Below are positions 7,746 to 17,706 of a stretch of DNA of 64,000 bases, in pieces. The stretch's first letter is position 1, and every line of letters starts with the position of its first letter. A program made the position numbers and the translations under genes. The notes beneath the pieces were generated by a model that worked only from the letters and a program-made list of their open reading frames with translations, had not been told where the DNA came from and made no database searches. The DNA comes from Bog-473 sp963807675 (GTDB lineage Bacteria > Actinomycetota > Acidimicrobiia > Acidimicrobiales > RAAP-2), in the NCBI GenBank assembly GCA_963807675.1, contig CAWECP010000012.1, forward strand, positions 558,001 through 622,000. The letters are read 5' to 3'.

Positions 7746-8420
7746 TCAGGGGCGGGCCAGGTCGACCAGTTCTTGCTCGTCGCCGGGCATGGTGAAGACG
7801 CGCAGGCCGTCCTGCGTGCGCAGCCACGCCGCGTTGCGGACGTGCAGCGCCAGCGTGACGTCGAAGCGGTTCAGCACGACGACGATGGGCACTGCCAACG
7901 ACTTCAGCGCGTCGACGGTGAGACGTACCGCATTGATGGTGCCCAGCCCGGCGTCGGCGACGAGCACCACCAGGTCCGCGTCCAGGGTGGCGCACAAGGC
8001 GAGGCAATCGCCGTCGGCCGCCAGTGGGGAGCGGAGGCCGCCCGCGGTCTCCACCAACCCGACGTCGGGCGGCGGAGCGGTCGCGGGCCAGCCCAGTTCG
8101 GCCGAGAGCTCAGCGACGGAGAAGGAGGGCCGCCCGAGCGCGTCGGCCGCCATCGGCGGCGCCAGGGCCACCTCGTACCACCGGTGCGGCGGACAGACGA
8201 CCTCGGGCGCCTCACCGGTGGCGGCGCCCAGCACGGCGGCGTCGTGGCCGTCCGGGTCGTCGGCGGGGTCGAAGGACTGCGCCGGCTTGCGCGCCGAGGC
8301 GGTGACGCCTGCGGCCCGCAGGCCGGAAAGCAGGCGGGCGCCGACCCAGGTCTTGCCGACGTCGGTGCCGGTGCCCACGACGGTGACGACGCGCCGAGGG
8401 CGCGGACCTTGCGGAGGCAC
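7746..8420 (-). CDS. bioD: Dethiobiotin synthetase
   Basis: A 224-residue ATP-dependent enzyme that closes the ureido ring of dethiobiotin from 7,8-diaminopelargonic acid and CO2. The P-loop GTGTDVGKT is at residues 16-24. VETAGGLRSPLA (mid-protein) matches the substrate and Mg2+ loop of BioD, and VVVLNRFD is the nucleotide-base site. The GTG at 8420 lies five bases after the bioF stop, so it is read as the third gene of bioA-bioF-bioD. The open frame extends upstream into bioF without BioD similarity. Biotin synthase bioB is not in this window. Confidence 0.92.
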   Translation of the reverse strand: MPPQGPRPRRVVTVVGTGTDVGKTWVGARLLSGLRAAGVTASARKPAQSFDPADDPDGHDAAVLGAATGEAPEVVCPPHRWYEVALAPPMAADALGRPSFSVAELSAELGWPATAPPPDVGLVETAGGLRSPLAADGDCLALCATLDADLVVLVADAGLGTINAVRLTVDALKSLAVPIVVVLNRFDVTLALHVRNAAWLRTQDGLRVFTMPGDEQELVDLARP

Positions 8421-8425
8421 CCGGC

Positions 8426-9612
<1,187 letters not shown>

Positions 9613-9616
<4 letters not shown>

Positions 9617-10911
9617 GCGATGTCGTCGAGGCCGCCCTCGAGCGCCTCGATGATGCGAACGACCTCCGCCGCGGTCGTGGTCAGCGGGGGCATGAGCACC
9701 ACCACGTCACCCAGCGGCCGCAGCAGCACGCCCCGCGCCACGGCGCCGGCGCAGACCCGGCGGCCCCAGCGCAGCCCGGGCTCTGGCGGCGCCAGCTCGA
9801 TGCCGATCATGAGGCCCCGCTGGCGCACGGCACGTACCTCGGGCCGGGGAACCACGCGGTCGGCCAGCAGCGACGCCAGCTGCGCGGCGCGCTCGTTGAC
9901 GTTGGCCAGCACGTCGCCCGCGGTGACGAGGCGCAGGTGGGCCAGCGCCACGGCGGCCGCCAGCGCGTTCCCGCCGTAGGAGTGCCCGTGGTAAAAGGTC
10001 TCGGGACCGAGGTCGGCACCCAGGAAGGCGGCGAAGACGTCGCCCGAGGCGACGGTGGCCGACATGGCCAGGTAGCCGCCGGTGATCCCCTTGCCCAGGC
10101 ACAGCAGGTCGGGGCGGAGGCCGCATTGCTCGGAGGCGAACAGGGTGCCGGTGCGGCCGAAGCCCGTCGCCACCTCGTCGCAGACCAACAGGACGCCGGC
10201 GTCACGGCAGACCCGGCCGACCCGGCGCACGTCGTCGGGCTCGGCGCACAGCATGCCCGACGCGCCTTGGACGAGCGGTTCCAGGACGACGGCGGCCAGC
10301 TCGCCGGCGTGGGCCTCGACGGCGGCGCAGGCCTTGGCGGCCCAGCCCGCCTCGGCGTAGCCGGGGGTGCGCACGACGGGGAAGCACAGGGGCTCGAACA
10401 CGGCGCTGAACACGCCGCCGTCGCCGAGCGAGAGCGAGCCGATGGTGTCGCCGTGGTAGGCGTCGCCCAGCGCGAGAAACCGGGTGCGGCCGGGCACATC
10501 CCGGTTGACCCAGTACTGGAACGCGATCTTGAGCGCCTGCTCGACGGCGACGGCGCCGTCGGCCGCGAAGAGGAAATGCGGGTCGTCGACGGGGACGACG
10601 CCGGCCAGTGCCTCGGCCAGCTCGACCACGACGGTGTTGCCGTTGCCCAGCATGGTGGAGTGCGCCACCCGGCCCGCCTGGGCGGCCAGGGCCTCGTCGA
10701 GCTCGGGCACGCGGTGGCCGAGGGTGTTGACCCACAGCGAGGAGATCGCATCGAGGTAGCGGTTGCCGGCGGTGTCCACGAGCTCGCGGCCCTCGGCCCG
10801 TTCGACGACCAGCGGGCCGTTGTCGGCGTAGGCCGCCATTTGGGTGAAGCCGTGCCAGACCACGGCGGCGTCGCGTTCGACCCACGACGAGGTGGGGGTG
10901 GTCCCGCTCAT
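9613..10911 (-). CDS. bioA: Adenosylmethionine-8-amino-7-oxononanoate aminotransferase
   Basis: A 432-residue class III PLP aminotransferase that makes 7,8-diaminopelargonic acid with SAM as amino donor. DEVATGFGRTG (245-255) is the PLP pocket and the Schiff-base lysine is Lys274 in LGKGITGGY. ISSLWVNTLGH (57-67) and the FHGD-like AYHGDTIGSLSLG (151-163) fit BioA. It is the first gene of the operon. The ATG at 10911 is 54 bases from the divergent riboflavin synthase start, so both promoters must share that gap. The upstream open-frame extension is antisense to the riboflavin synthase and is rejected. Confidence 0.94.
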
Positions 10912-10965
10912 GGCCCGATTCTGGACGCCGCGGGAGCAACAGGGCCAATGCGCGAGAATGGGGCC

Positions 10966-11442
10966 ATGGACCTGATCGGCGTGGTCGACACCATGTTCGC
11001 CCGCTACGACATGGGGGGCGAAGCCCTCGACGAGCTGGCGCAGTGCCCGGGCTACGGCACCCGCTTCGCTACCGTCCGGCGCACCGTGCCCGGGTTCAAG
11101 GACCTGGCCGTGCAGGCGAAGAAGCTGATCGAAGAGGACGGCTGCCGCATTGTGGTGGCCCTCGGCATGCCGGGCAAGGAGAAGGTCGACAAGGTGTGCG
11201 CCCACGAGGCGTCGACCGGGATCATGATGGCGCAGCTCATGACCAACACCCCCATCCTCGAGGTGTTCGTGCACGAGGACGAGTCCGACGACCCGGCCGA
11301 GCTGGCCGAGGTCTTCCGGAACCGGTCGCGGGACCACGCCCGCAACGCCTATCTCATGCTCTACGAGCCCGAGCAGCTGACGGCGCGGGCCGGGCAGGGC
11401 ATCCGGCAGGGCTTCGCCCACGCCGGGCCGCTCGAACTCTGA
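10966..11442 (+). CDS. ribC: Riboflavin synthase, archaeal (RibC) type
   Basis: A 158-residue protein that matches the archaeal riboflavin synthase, which resembles lumazine synthase and is unrelated to the two-domain bacterial RibE. It makes riboflavin and a pyrimidine from two 6,7-dimethyl-8-ribityllumazine molecules. I see the full run of family blocks: GVVDTMFARYDMG (5-17), RRTVPGFKDLAVQAKKL, ALGMPGKEKVDKVCAHEAST, MAQLMTN, EVFVHEDE, and GQGIRQGFAHAGPL at the end. Length equals that of the methanogen enzymes. No other riboflavin gene is nearby. The unusual point is an archaeal-type enzyme in an actinobacterial setting; whether it is transferred or ancestral cannot be told without trees. 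Confidence 0.9.
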   Translation: MDLIGVVDTMFARYDMGGEALDELAQCPGYGTRFATVRRTVPGFKDLAVQAKKLIEEDGCRIVVALGMPGKEKVDKVCAHEASTGIMMAQLMTNTPILEVFVHEDESDDPAELAEVFRNRSRDHARNAYLMLYEPEQLTARAGQGIRQGFAHAGPLEL

Positions 11443-11546
11443 GCGACCACGGCGCGCCGCAGAGCCGACGCCTCAGCTGGCGGGCACCGGGCCGCTGTCC
11501 CCGGAGGCTGATACCGCCCGCTCAGCTGAGGGTCGGCGGCTTGAGG

Positions 11547-11567
11547 ACCGCGCAACCAACGCGCGGT
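11547..11567. terminator. Stem-loop between convergent genes
   Basis: ACCGCGC (11547-11553) pairs perfectly with GCGCGGT (11561-11567) across a seven-base loop. It sits between the ends of ribC (11442) and the peptidase gene (11585), where a bidirectional terminator is expected. There is no T tract. Confidence 0.45.
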
Positions 11568-11584
11568 TCGCGTCTACCGCGTCC

Positions 11585-12538
11585 TTATGAGTTGTTCCAG
11601 GTGACGGAGAAGTCCGCGCCGGCGTCGCTGAGGCTGCTCGGTGTCGCCTCCGTGGAGCCGGTGCTGCTGGCCATGGTGATCTCGTCGGCCGGGAAGGCGG
11701 AGAGGCCGCCGCTGGTCCCGGACGAGTCGGACACCGCCGAGCCGGTGAAGTTCACCTGCCCGAAGTCGGCCAACGGGATCTCCGAGCAGAGGACCTCGGT
11801 GCACTCCGACGGCGCCTCGGCAATGACCTCGGCCGACGAGCGGTCGAAGTCACCGGACTGGGTGGTCGAGTAGCTCCAACCCTTGGTGTTGTCCTTGATC
11901 GACAGCGTGTAGTCCGTGCCGCTGGTGACCACCGAGGCCGTCAAGGAATCGCCCGGGCTCACCGGGTTGCTGAGGTCCACCGAGGGGTTGGGGTACATCT
12001 CGTACCAGGCGTAGTAGGTCGGGGTGCTGCCGTCGCAGTCCGAGTCCGTCCCGAGCTGCTCGACACTGGACGAGTTGTAGCCGTCGAGGCCGACCCAGAA
12101 GGCGGCCGCCGCGCTGGGTCCACCGAGCAGGCTGGTTCCGACCGAGCCGAACGACCCCGTGCTGAGTCCGCCCAGCGCGCCGCTCCCCAGGCTGCCCAGC
12201 AAGGTGCCGCTGCTGCAGTTCACGGTCGGCTCGGTCCAGCTGGCGGACACCGAGTCGTAGGTCTCGCTCACGTCGGCGTAGCCCGACCAGTTGGAGGACG
12301 ACACCGCGGTGGCGTGGCGCACGGTGTTGTCACCCAGTCCGAGATACGAGCCCAGGCCGGGGAGCGCGTGCTTCCCGATGACGGGCACGTGGTAGAGCCC
12401 CGGCACGTAGTGGTGCTGGGCCGCATGGGTTGGCGCCGCCGAGGCGGCAGGCGCCGCGGCGGCGGAGGCGAGGACGGGGGCGGCGGTCGCCGCCAGGCCG
12501 AGCACTACAAGGACACCGGAACGAAACGCCTTCCGCAT
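11585..12538 (-). CDS. Secreted glutamic peptidase, G1 (eqolisin) family
   Basis: A 317-residue exported protein. Residues 1 to about 35 form a long Ala-rich signal peptide. The mature part has the eqolisin landmarks: SSNWSGYADV (81-90), AFWVGLDGYN (146-155), SVEQLGT with the likely catalytic Gln161, YYAWYEMYP (175-183), and SSAEVIAEAP with the likely catalytic Glu237. Fungal members are acid endopeptidases that use a Gln/Glu dyad. Gly/Ser-rich insertion GTLLGSLGSGALGGLSTGSF (111-130) is absent from the fungal enzymes I know and may be a surface loop. The ATG is followed by a typical MRKAFRSGV signal start. Function outside the cell is inferred. Confidence 0.85.
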   Translation of the reverse strand: MRKAFRSGVLVVLGLAATAAPVLASAAAAPAASAAPTHAAQHHYVPGLYHVPVIGKHALPGLGSYLGLGDNTVRHATAVSSSNWSGYADVSETYDSVSASWTEPTVNCSSGTLLGSLGSGALGGLSTGSFGSVGTSLLGGPSAAAAFWVGLDGYNSSSVEQLGTDSDCDGSTPTYYAWYEMYPNPSVDLSNPVSPGDSLTASVVTSGTDYTLSIKDNTKGWSYSTTQSGDFDRSSAEVIAEAPSECTEVLCSEIPLADFGQVNFTGSAVSDSSGTSGGLSAFPADEITMASSTGSTEATPSSLSDAGADFSVTWNNS

Positions 12539-12634
12539 GGAACCTCCCGCTCTCTGGCCCTCCCGCGAGCCTGATCTTCCCAGCGCGGGCCGCGCCGAAG
12601 GGGGCGAGCCCGTCGTGATGAGAACGGTCCTGGG

Positions 12635-13774
12635 TCAGGGATCTCGCGGCAAACCGAGAACTTTTTCCGCCACGATGTTGCGTTGCACCTCGGCCGTGCC
12701 GCCCCCGACGGTGAGGGCGGGCGCATAGAGGAAACCCCTGGACCAGGTGTGATCGCCCAGCACGGCGCCCTCCGGGCCCCACCCGCCCACCGGGCTCGAG
12801 CCGGCCAGCATGGCGTGCGGCCCGGCCAGGTCGCGGCCGACGCCCATGACGTGCTGTCCGTGGGCGTCGGCGATCGCCTTGCGTACGGAGGCCTCCGCCC
12901 CGGGCTGCTTGCCGGCCAGGACCGCCGACACCATGCGCAGGCGCAGGACGCGCAGGATTTGGCTCTCGATGTAGACGTCGACCAGGCGGTCGCGGGTGGT
13001 CGGGTCCGGGGCGCCGCCGGCGGCACGGACGAGGTCGACCAGGTCGTCGGCCGTCGGACCCATGCCCCACAGCGCACCCTCGCCCGAGAGCGACACCCGC
13101 TCGTTGCCCAGCGTGACCTTGGCCAGGTCCCACCCCCCGTGCTCGGGGCCGATGAGGTGGTCGGCCGGGATGCGCACGTCGGTGAAGAAGACCTCGTTGA
13201 ACGCGTGCTCACCGGTCATGTCCACCAGGGGCCGCACGTCGATGCCGGGCGCGTCCATGGGGCAGACGAAGTAGCTGATACCCAGATGCTTCTCCGGCGA
13301 CGGGTCGGTGCGGGCCAGCAAGATCCCCCACTTGGCGATGTGGGCGTAGCTGTTCCAGACCTTCTGGCCGTTGACGACGTAGTGGTCGCCGTCGCGCACC
13401 GCCCTCGTGGTGAGGGAGGCCAGGTCCGAGCCGGCGCCGGGCTCGGAGAAGAGCTGGCACCAGAACTCTTCGCCGCTGAGCAGGGGCCACACCCAGCGCT
13501 CTTTCTGCTCCCCCGTACCGGCGTACATGAGGGTGGGGCCGGCCCAGCCGATGCCGATGGGATTGATCGGGCGGCGGACGCCGGCGGCGCGCAGCTCCTC
13601 GTCGATCATCAGCTGGGTGAGCGGGTCGGCGTCGAGCCCGTAGGGTGCCGCCCAGTGGGGGGCCACGTAGCCGGCCTCGGCCAGCTGGCGGCCGGTGGGG
13701 TGGGGGTGGGCGTCGAGCCACGCCCGGACGGCCAGCCGGCGGGGGTCGTCGTCACCGGGGAGGCCGAGGTCCAC
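12635..13774 (-). CDS. Acyl-CoA dehydrogenase (FadE family)
   Basis: A 379-residue FAD enzyme that introduces a double bond into an acyl-CoA. Visible blocks are IGIGWAGPTLMYAGT near the N-terminal domain, LFSEPGAGSDLASLTT (the FAD/substrate strand), NGQKVWNSYAH, and the C-terminal LTVGGGTAEVQRNIVAEKVLGLPR. The usual C-terminal catalytic Glu motif YEGT appears as GGGT, as in several mycobacterial FadE proteins of lipid and sterol clusters. GTG 13774 is chosen because family members begin MDLGL; an ATG at 13810 is the alternative and neither has a strong ribosome-binding site. The gene is divergent from the acyl-CoA synthetase at 13909. Confidence 0.88.
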   Translation of the reverse strand: MDLGLPGDDDPRRLAVRAWLDAHPHPTGRQLAEAGYVAPHWAAPYGLDADPLTQLMIDEELRAAGVRRPINPIGIGWAGPTLMYAGTGEQKERWVWPLLSGEEFWCQLFSEPGAGSDLASLTTRAVRDGDHYVVNGQKVWNSYAHIAKWGILLARTDPSPEKHLGISYFVCPMDAPGIDVRPLVDMTGEHAFNEVFFTDVRIPADHLIGPEHGGWDLAKVTLGNERVSLSGEGALWGMGPTADDLVDLVRAAGGAPDPTTRDRLVDVYIESQILRVLRLRMVSAVLAGKQPGAEASVRKAIADAHGQHVMGVGRDLAGPHAMLAGSSPVGGWGPEGAVLGDHTWSRGFLYAPALTVGGGTAEVQRNIVAEKVLGLPRDP

Positions 13775-13908
13775 GGCGGGAGCGTATTCTCGGCGTCTCG
13801 CATCACGCACTTCGGTCCGGGGGCGGGGGGAGCCGGCGGCTGCCGGCGGACGACGACGAGCGGTGCACGTGCGGCGGCCAGGTGGCCACGGGCGGCGAAT
13901 GGAGCGAC

Positions 13909-15534
13909 ATGACCGATTGGAACTACGCAGACGTCTGGGAGGTGGTGGCCGACATCCAGTCCGACCTCGTCGCCATCACCCAGGGTGAACGCAACCTGAC
14001 CTGGGCGGAGTTCGACGGCGGGGCGGACGGCATCGCGCAGTTCCTGCTGGACCTCGGCGTGGTCCAGCAGGACAAGGTGGCGGTCTACCTGTACAACTGC
14101 CCCGAGTACATCCAGACCACGTACGCCGCCATGAAGATCGGGCTGGTACCGGTCAACACCAATTACCGCTACGGCGACGACGAGCTCAGCTACCTGTGGG
14201 AGAACGCCGACGCAGTGGCGGTCGCCTTCCACGGCACGTTCGCCGACCGGATTGAGCGGATCCTCGACCGGGTGCCAAGCGTCAAGGGCTGGCTGTGGGT
14301 GGACGACGGCTCCGGCCCGTGCCCGGACTGGGCCACGCCGTACGAGGACGCCGTCAAGTCGGCCGTGGGCCGGGTGCGCGCGCCGTGGGGGCGCAGCGGC
14401 GACGACCTCTACATGCTCTACACCGGCGGCACCACGGGCATGCCCAAGGGTGTCATGTGGCGCCAGGACGACCTGTTCGCCCGGCTCATCGACGGCGGCG
14501 TGCGCCACTACGACGTCAACGGCGGGCTCGAGGGAGTGCGGGCGGCGCTCACGGCCGGCCCGGGCGGCGCCGTCCTCATGCCCGCCTGCCCGCTCATGCA
14601 CGGGACGGGCGGCTTCACCGCCAACACGGTGCTGACCGAGGGCGGGCGCATCTGCCTCCTCGAGTCGCGCAAGTACGACCCGGTCGAGCTGCTCGACACC
14701 GTCCAGCGCGAGGGCGTCAACGGGCTGGTCATCGTGGGGGACCCGTTCTCGCGGCCGCTGCTCACGGCGCTGGACGAACACCCCGGTGCCTGGGACCTGA
14801 GCTCGCTGGTCATGGTCATCTCTTCGGGGGCGATGTGGAGCGAGCCGGTCAAGCAGGCGCTGCTGGCCCACCATCCCGGCATGCTGCTGGTGGACGCCTT
14901 CAGCTCGTCCGAGGCGCTGGGCATGGGCATGTCCGTCTCGGGCGGCGGGGCGGCGGCCAAGACGGCGTCCTTCACGCTCGGGCCCGACGTCAAGGTGCTG
15001 ACCGAGGACGGGCGCGAGGTGACGGCGGGCTCGGACGAGATCGGCGTGCTGGCGCTGGGCGGGCGCAACCCGCTCGGCTATTACAAGGACCCGGAGAAGT
15101 CGGAGCGGACGTTCAAGGAGATCGACGGGATCAGGTACTCCACCCCGGGCGACTACGCCCAGGTCGACGCCGACGGCACCATCCACCTGCTGGGCCGGGG
15201 TTCGGTCTGCATCAACTCGGGCGGCGAGAAGATCTTCCCCGAGGAAGTCGAGGAGGCTCTGAAGACGCACCGGGCGGTGCGCGACGCCGTGGTGGTGGGC
15301 GTGCCGCACCCGACCTACGGCGAGCAGATCGTGGCCGTGGTCGAGCCGGCCGACGGGGCGCCCCTGCCCGACGAGGCCGAGCTGATCGGGTACGTGAAGG
15401 AGCGGCTGGCCCCGTACAAGGCGCCGCGCCGCGTGCGCTGCGTGAGCACCATCGGGCGGGCGCCGAACGGAAAGGTCGACTACAAGCGCCACCAGGCCGA
15501 GTCGATAGAGGCGATGGAGGCGGCGGCCGACTGA
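13909..15534 (+). CDS. Acyl-CoA synthetase (FadD-like AMP-forming ligase)
   Basis: A 541-residue member of the ANL superfamily that activates a carboxylic acid to acyl-AMP and then acyl-CoA. The P-loop-like motif YTGGTTGMPKGVMW is at about residue 170. DAFSSSEALGM is the adenylate site, and GDYAQVDADGTIHLLGRGSV is the hinge to the C-terminal domain. The end carries GRAPNGKVDYKRH with the catalytic lysine. Full length. GGAG precedes the ATG by five bases. It resembles FadD19/FadD17-type enzymes that act on steroid or branched side chains, but the substrate is not certain. The next gene starts 29 bases downstream on the same strand. Confidence 0.9.
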   Translation: MTDWNYADVWEVVADIQSDLVAITQGERNLTWAEFDGGADGIAQFLLDLGVVQQDKVAVYLYNCPEYIQTTYAAMKIGLVPVNTNYRYGDDELSYLWENADAVAVAFHGTFADRIERILDRVPSVKGWLWVDDGSGPCPDWATPYEDAVKSAVGRVRAPWGRSGDDLYMLYTGGTTGMPKGVMWRQDDLFARLIDGGVRHYDVNGGLEGVRAALTAGPGGAVLMPACPLMHGTGGFTANTVLTEGGRICLLESRKYDPVELLDTVQREGVNGLVIVGDPFSRPLLTALDEHPGAWDLSSLVMVISSGAMWSEPVKQALLAHHPGMLLVDAFSSSEALGMGMSVSGGGAAAKTASFTLGPDVKVLTEDGREVTAGSDEIGVLALGGRNPLGYYKDPEKSERTFKEIDGIRYSTPGDYAQVDADGTIHLLGRGSVCINSGGEKIFPEEVEEALKTHRAVRDAVVVGVPHPTYGEQIVAVVEPADGAPLPDEAELIGYVKERLAPYKAPRRVRCVSTIGRAPNGKVDYKRHQAESIEAMEAAAD

Positions 15535-15563
15535 GCCGGCGGCCGCCTGGGCCAGACTGGGAC

Positions 15564-16193
15564 ATGTTCATCGCCCCGTCCGACGCCACGCTGGGCGACG
15601 AGGAATGGCGGGCCTTCGTCGCCGCCCACCCCTTCGGGCACCTGGTGGCCCGCGGCGGGCCGGACCGGGAGGTGCCGGTCGTGGTGCCGACCCAGTTCGT
15701 GCTGGCCGGGACCACGGTATGGCTGCACCTGGTGCGGGCCAACCCGGTGTTCGAGGCGCTGGCCGAGAACCCGCGGGTCGTCCTGAGCGTGGCCGACGAC
15801 TGGGCCTTCATTCCGTCGGCCTGGAAGGCCCTCGACGCGGAGGACCCGGCGTTGGGCATCCCGACCACCTACTACGGGGCGGTGCAGCTGGTCGGCACGG
15901 CGGTGGTGCACGACGAGCGCAGGGCGCCGGGGACCGTGGCGGCCATCCTGCGGCGCCAGCTGGCCGTGTTCCAACCCGAGCTCGAAGTGGGCGACCCGGC
16001 CGAGGTGCACGCGGCCCAGCTGCGCGGCATCCTCGGCATCGAGATCCGGGTCGAGCGGGTGTCGGCCAAGTTCAAGTACGGCGGCAACGTCGACCAGGCG
16101 CACCGGATGGCCGTCGTGGCGCGGCTGAGGGAGCGGGGTGGCCCCGGCGACGCGGCGGCGGCCGGACACGTGGTGCGGCGGCTCCAGAGCTGA
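15564..16193 (+). CDS. FMN-binding PaiB-like protein
   Basis: A 209-residue protein of the FMN_bind_2/PaiB family, a flavin-binding split-barrel related to pyridoxamine-phosphate oxidase. VPVVVPTQFVLAGTTVWLHLVRANP contributes the FMN pocket strands in residues about 37-62. SAWKALDAEDPALGIPTTYYGAVQLVG is the PaiB-specific region. The C-terminal ERVSAKFKYGGNVDQAHRM closely matches the family end (K-[FL]-K-x-[GS]-x-N). Some members were described as regulators of protease and sporulation genes in Bacillus; the biochemical role is unclear. It lies directly after the acyl-CoA synthetase and may be co-transcribed with it. Confidence 0.85.
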   Translation: MFIAPSDATLGDEEWRAFVAAHPFGHLVARGGPDREVPVVVPTQFVLAGTTVWLHLVRANPVFEALAENPRVVLSVADDWAFIPSAWKALDAEDPALGIPTTYYGAVQLVGTAVVHDERRAPGTVAAILRRQLAVFQPELEVGDPAEVHAAQLRGILGIEIRVERVSAKFKYGGNVDQAHRMAVVARLRERGGPGDAAAAGHVVRRLQS

Positions 16194-16244
16194 GTTCGGT
16201 GTCCCGGGTGGCCGGGCCGGGGCGGCCGGGCGGCCTATCGGGGC

Positions 16245-16694
16245 TTACTCAACGGCGGCGGCCAGGTTGGCCAGCGTGGTTTCCATCTCCTTTTGGGCGT
16301 GCTCGGCGCTGTGGTCGCCCATGGCCCGCGCCACGAAGGTGAACCAGGGCTTGCGCTGGTCCACCCACGACTCGGTGACCCGGCAACCGGAGTCGATGTC
16401 ATCGAACTCGTAGCGCCACTGGGCGACCTGGAGCGGGCCCGTGGTGACGGCGAACTCGAACACCTGGCCCGTCTCGCAGGCGATCACGGTGACCGTGGTC
16501 GACCAGCGCCGGAGCCCACGCCGGTTGTTGCCCCGGAAGACCGCGCCCAGGGCGGGACCGGTGGCCCCCTTGACCCACCGGCCGCCCTGGTTCTCCGGTG
16601 ACCACTCCCCCATGCGGGGCAGGTCGGCCACGAGCGCCCAGACCTTCTCGGCGGGCGCGGCGATGTCGCGGGTTGCGGCGGTTGGGTGGGCCAT
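16245..16694 (-). CDS. SRPBCC (START/polyketide-cyclase-like) protein
   Basis: A 149-residue single-domain protein with the SRPBCC pattern: TRDIAAPAEKVWALVADLPRMGEWSP at the N-terminus, a central W-rich beta region, VTESWVDQRKPWFTF, and a long C-terminal helix that lines the hydrophobic cavity. Such proteins bind lipids, sterols or polyketides or act as cyclases. The gene starts 24 bases from the divergent class II aldolase gene, so one short gap must hold both promoters. The ligand is unknown; the sterol context makes a lipid plausible. Confidence 0.85.
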   Translation of the reverse strand: MAHPTAATRDIAAPAEKVWALVADLPRMGEWSPENQGGRWVKGATGPALGAVFRGNNRRGLRRWSTTVTVIACETGQVFEFAVTTGPLQVAQWRYEFDDIDSGCRVTESWVDQRKPWFTFVARAMGDHSAEHAQKEMETTLANLAAAVE

Positions 16695-16718
16695 GGGCGG
16701 GAGGTTAATTTCGGCGTC

Positions 16719-17525
16719 ATGGCCGATGTCATGTCAGAACAGACCGAGGAAGTCGACAGCCGACGCGAGCTGGTCGTGCCGACTCCGCCCGCCTTCGCCT
16801 CCGTGGAGGAGGAGCGGCTGCACCGAAAGCAGAAACTGGCCGGGGCGCTCCGCCTCTTCGGCCGCTTCGGATTCTCCGAGGGGGTGGCGGGCCACATCAC
16901 GGCGCGCGACCCCGAGCTGTTGGACCACTTCTGGGTGAACCCCTTCGGCATGAGCTTCCGCCACATTCGGGTGTCGGACCTGATTCTGGTCAGCCACACC
17001 GGCGAGGTGGTCGAAGGCAACCGGCCCGTCAACCCGGCCGCCTTCGCCATCCATTCGGCGGTGCACGCGGCGCGACCCGACGTCGTCGCGGCGGCGCACG
17101 CGCACTCGGTCTACGGCAAGGCGTGGTCGTCCCTGGGCCGCCCGCTCGACCCCATCACCCAGGACGCCTGCGTCTTCTTCGAGGACCACACGGTGTGCGA
17201 GGAAGGCGGTGGCATGATCGTCCTCGAGGAGGCGGCGGCCAAGGCACTGGCGGCCGCGCTCGGTCCGCACAAGGCGACGATCCACCGCAACCACGGGCTC
17301 TTCACCGTGGGCCACTCGGTCGACGAAGCGGCGTGGTGGTTCATCACCATGGAGCGCTCGTGCCAGGCCCAGCTGTTGGCCGAGGCGGCCGGCACGCCGC
17401 TCCTCATCGCCGACGAAGGAGCGCGCTACACCCGCGACCGGTCGGCTTCGCACGGAGCGGGATGGTTCTCGTTCCAACCGCTCTGGGACGAGATCTCGCA
17501 GAGCGAGCCCGAACTCTTCGACTAA
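16719..17525 (+). CDS. Class II aldolase/adducin-family protein
   Basis: A 268-residue cytosolic enzyme of the class II aldolase family. GFSEGVAGHITARDPELLDHFWVNPFG covers the phosphate-binding and entry loops. AAAHAHSVYGKAWS supplies two metal-binding His residues, and ATIHRNHGLFTVG the third. The N-terminal 20 residues are acidic and non-conserved. Family members cleave sugar phosphates (fuculose-P, ribulose-P) or decarboxylate or dehydrate small hydroxy acids; the closest actinobacterial members are annotated only generally. No sugar kinase neighbours it. ATG 16719 or 16731 could be the start. Confidence 0.88.
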   Translation: MADVMSEQTEEVDSRRELVVPTPPAFASVEEERLHRKQKLAGALRLFGRFGFSEGVAGHITARDPELLDHFWVNPFGMSFRHIRVSDLILVSHTGEVVEGNRPVNPAAFAIHSAVHAARPDVVAAAHAHSVYGKAWSSLGRPLDPITQDACVFFEDHTVCEEGGGMIVLEEAAAKALAAALGPHKATIHRNHGLFTVGHSVDEAAWWFITMERSCQAQLLAEAAGTPLLIADEGARYTRDRSASHGAGWFSFQPLWDEISQSEPELFD

Positions 17526-17533
17526 CCCTCACA

Positions 17534-17562
17534 ACGCATCGCCCCGCGACGCATCGCCCCGC
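17534..17562. repeat. Two tandem 14-bp repeats before the secreted repeat protein
   Basis: ACGCATCGCCCCGC occurs at 17534-17547 and again at 17549-17562, one base apart. It lies just after the aldolase stop, about 150 bases before the secreted repeat protein. It could be chance slippage. Confidence 0.5.
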
Positions 17563-17706
17563 AACGCGACGGAACGCAGGAACGAAACGGGCGTTCCGGC
17601 GCGAAACCGAGACATTTCCCCCTTTTCCGGAACGCACCGCAGTAGGGTTTGCGCCAATCCACAATTACGGGAGCGCTCCCCCGCGTCCCGAGTCAGAGGG
17701 GTTCAC

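Noticed and set aside
9937..10965. Upstream extension of the riboflavin synthase frame across bioA.
   Set aside because: The extension is antisense to bioA. The archaeal RibC family begins at the ATG 10966.
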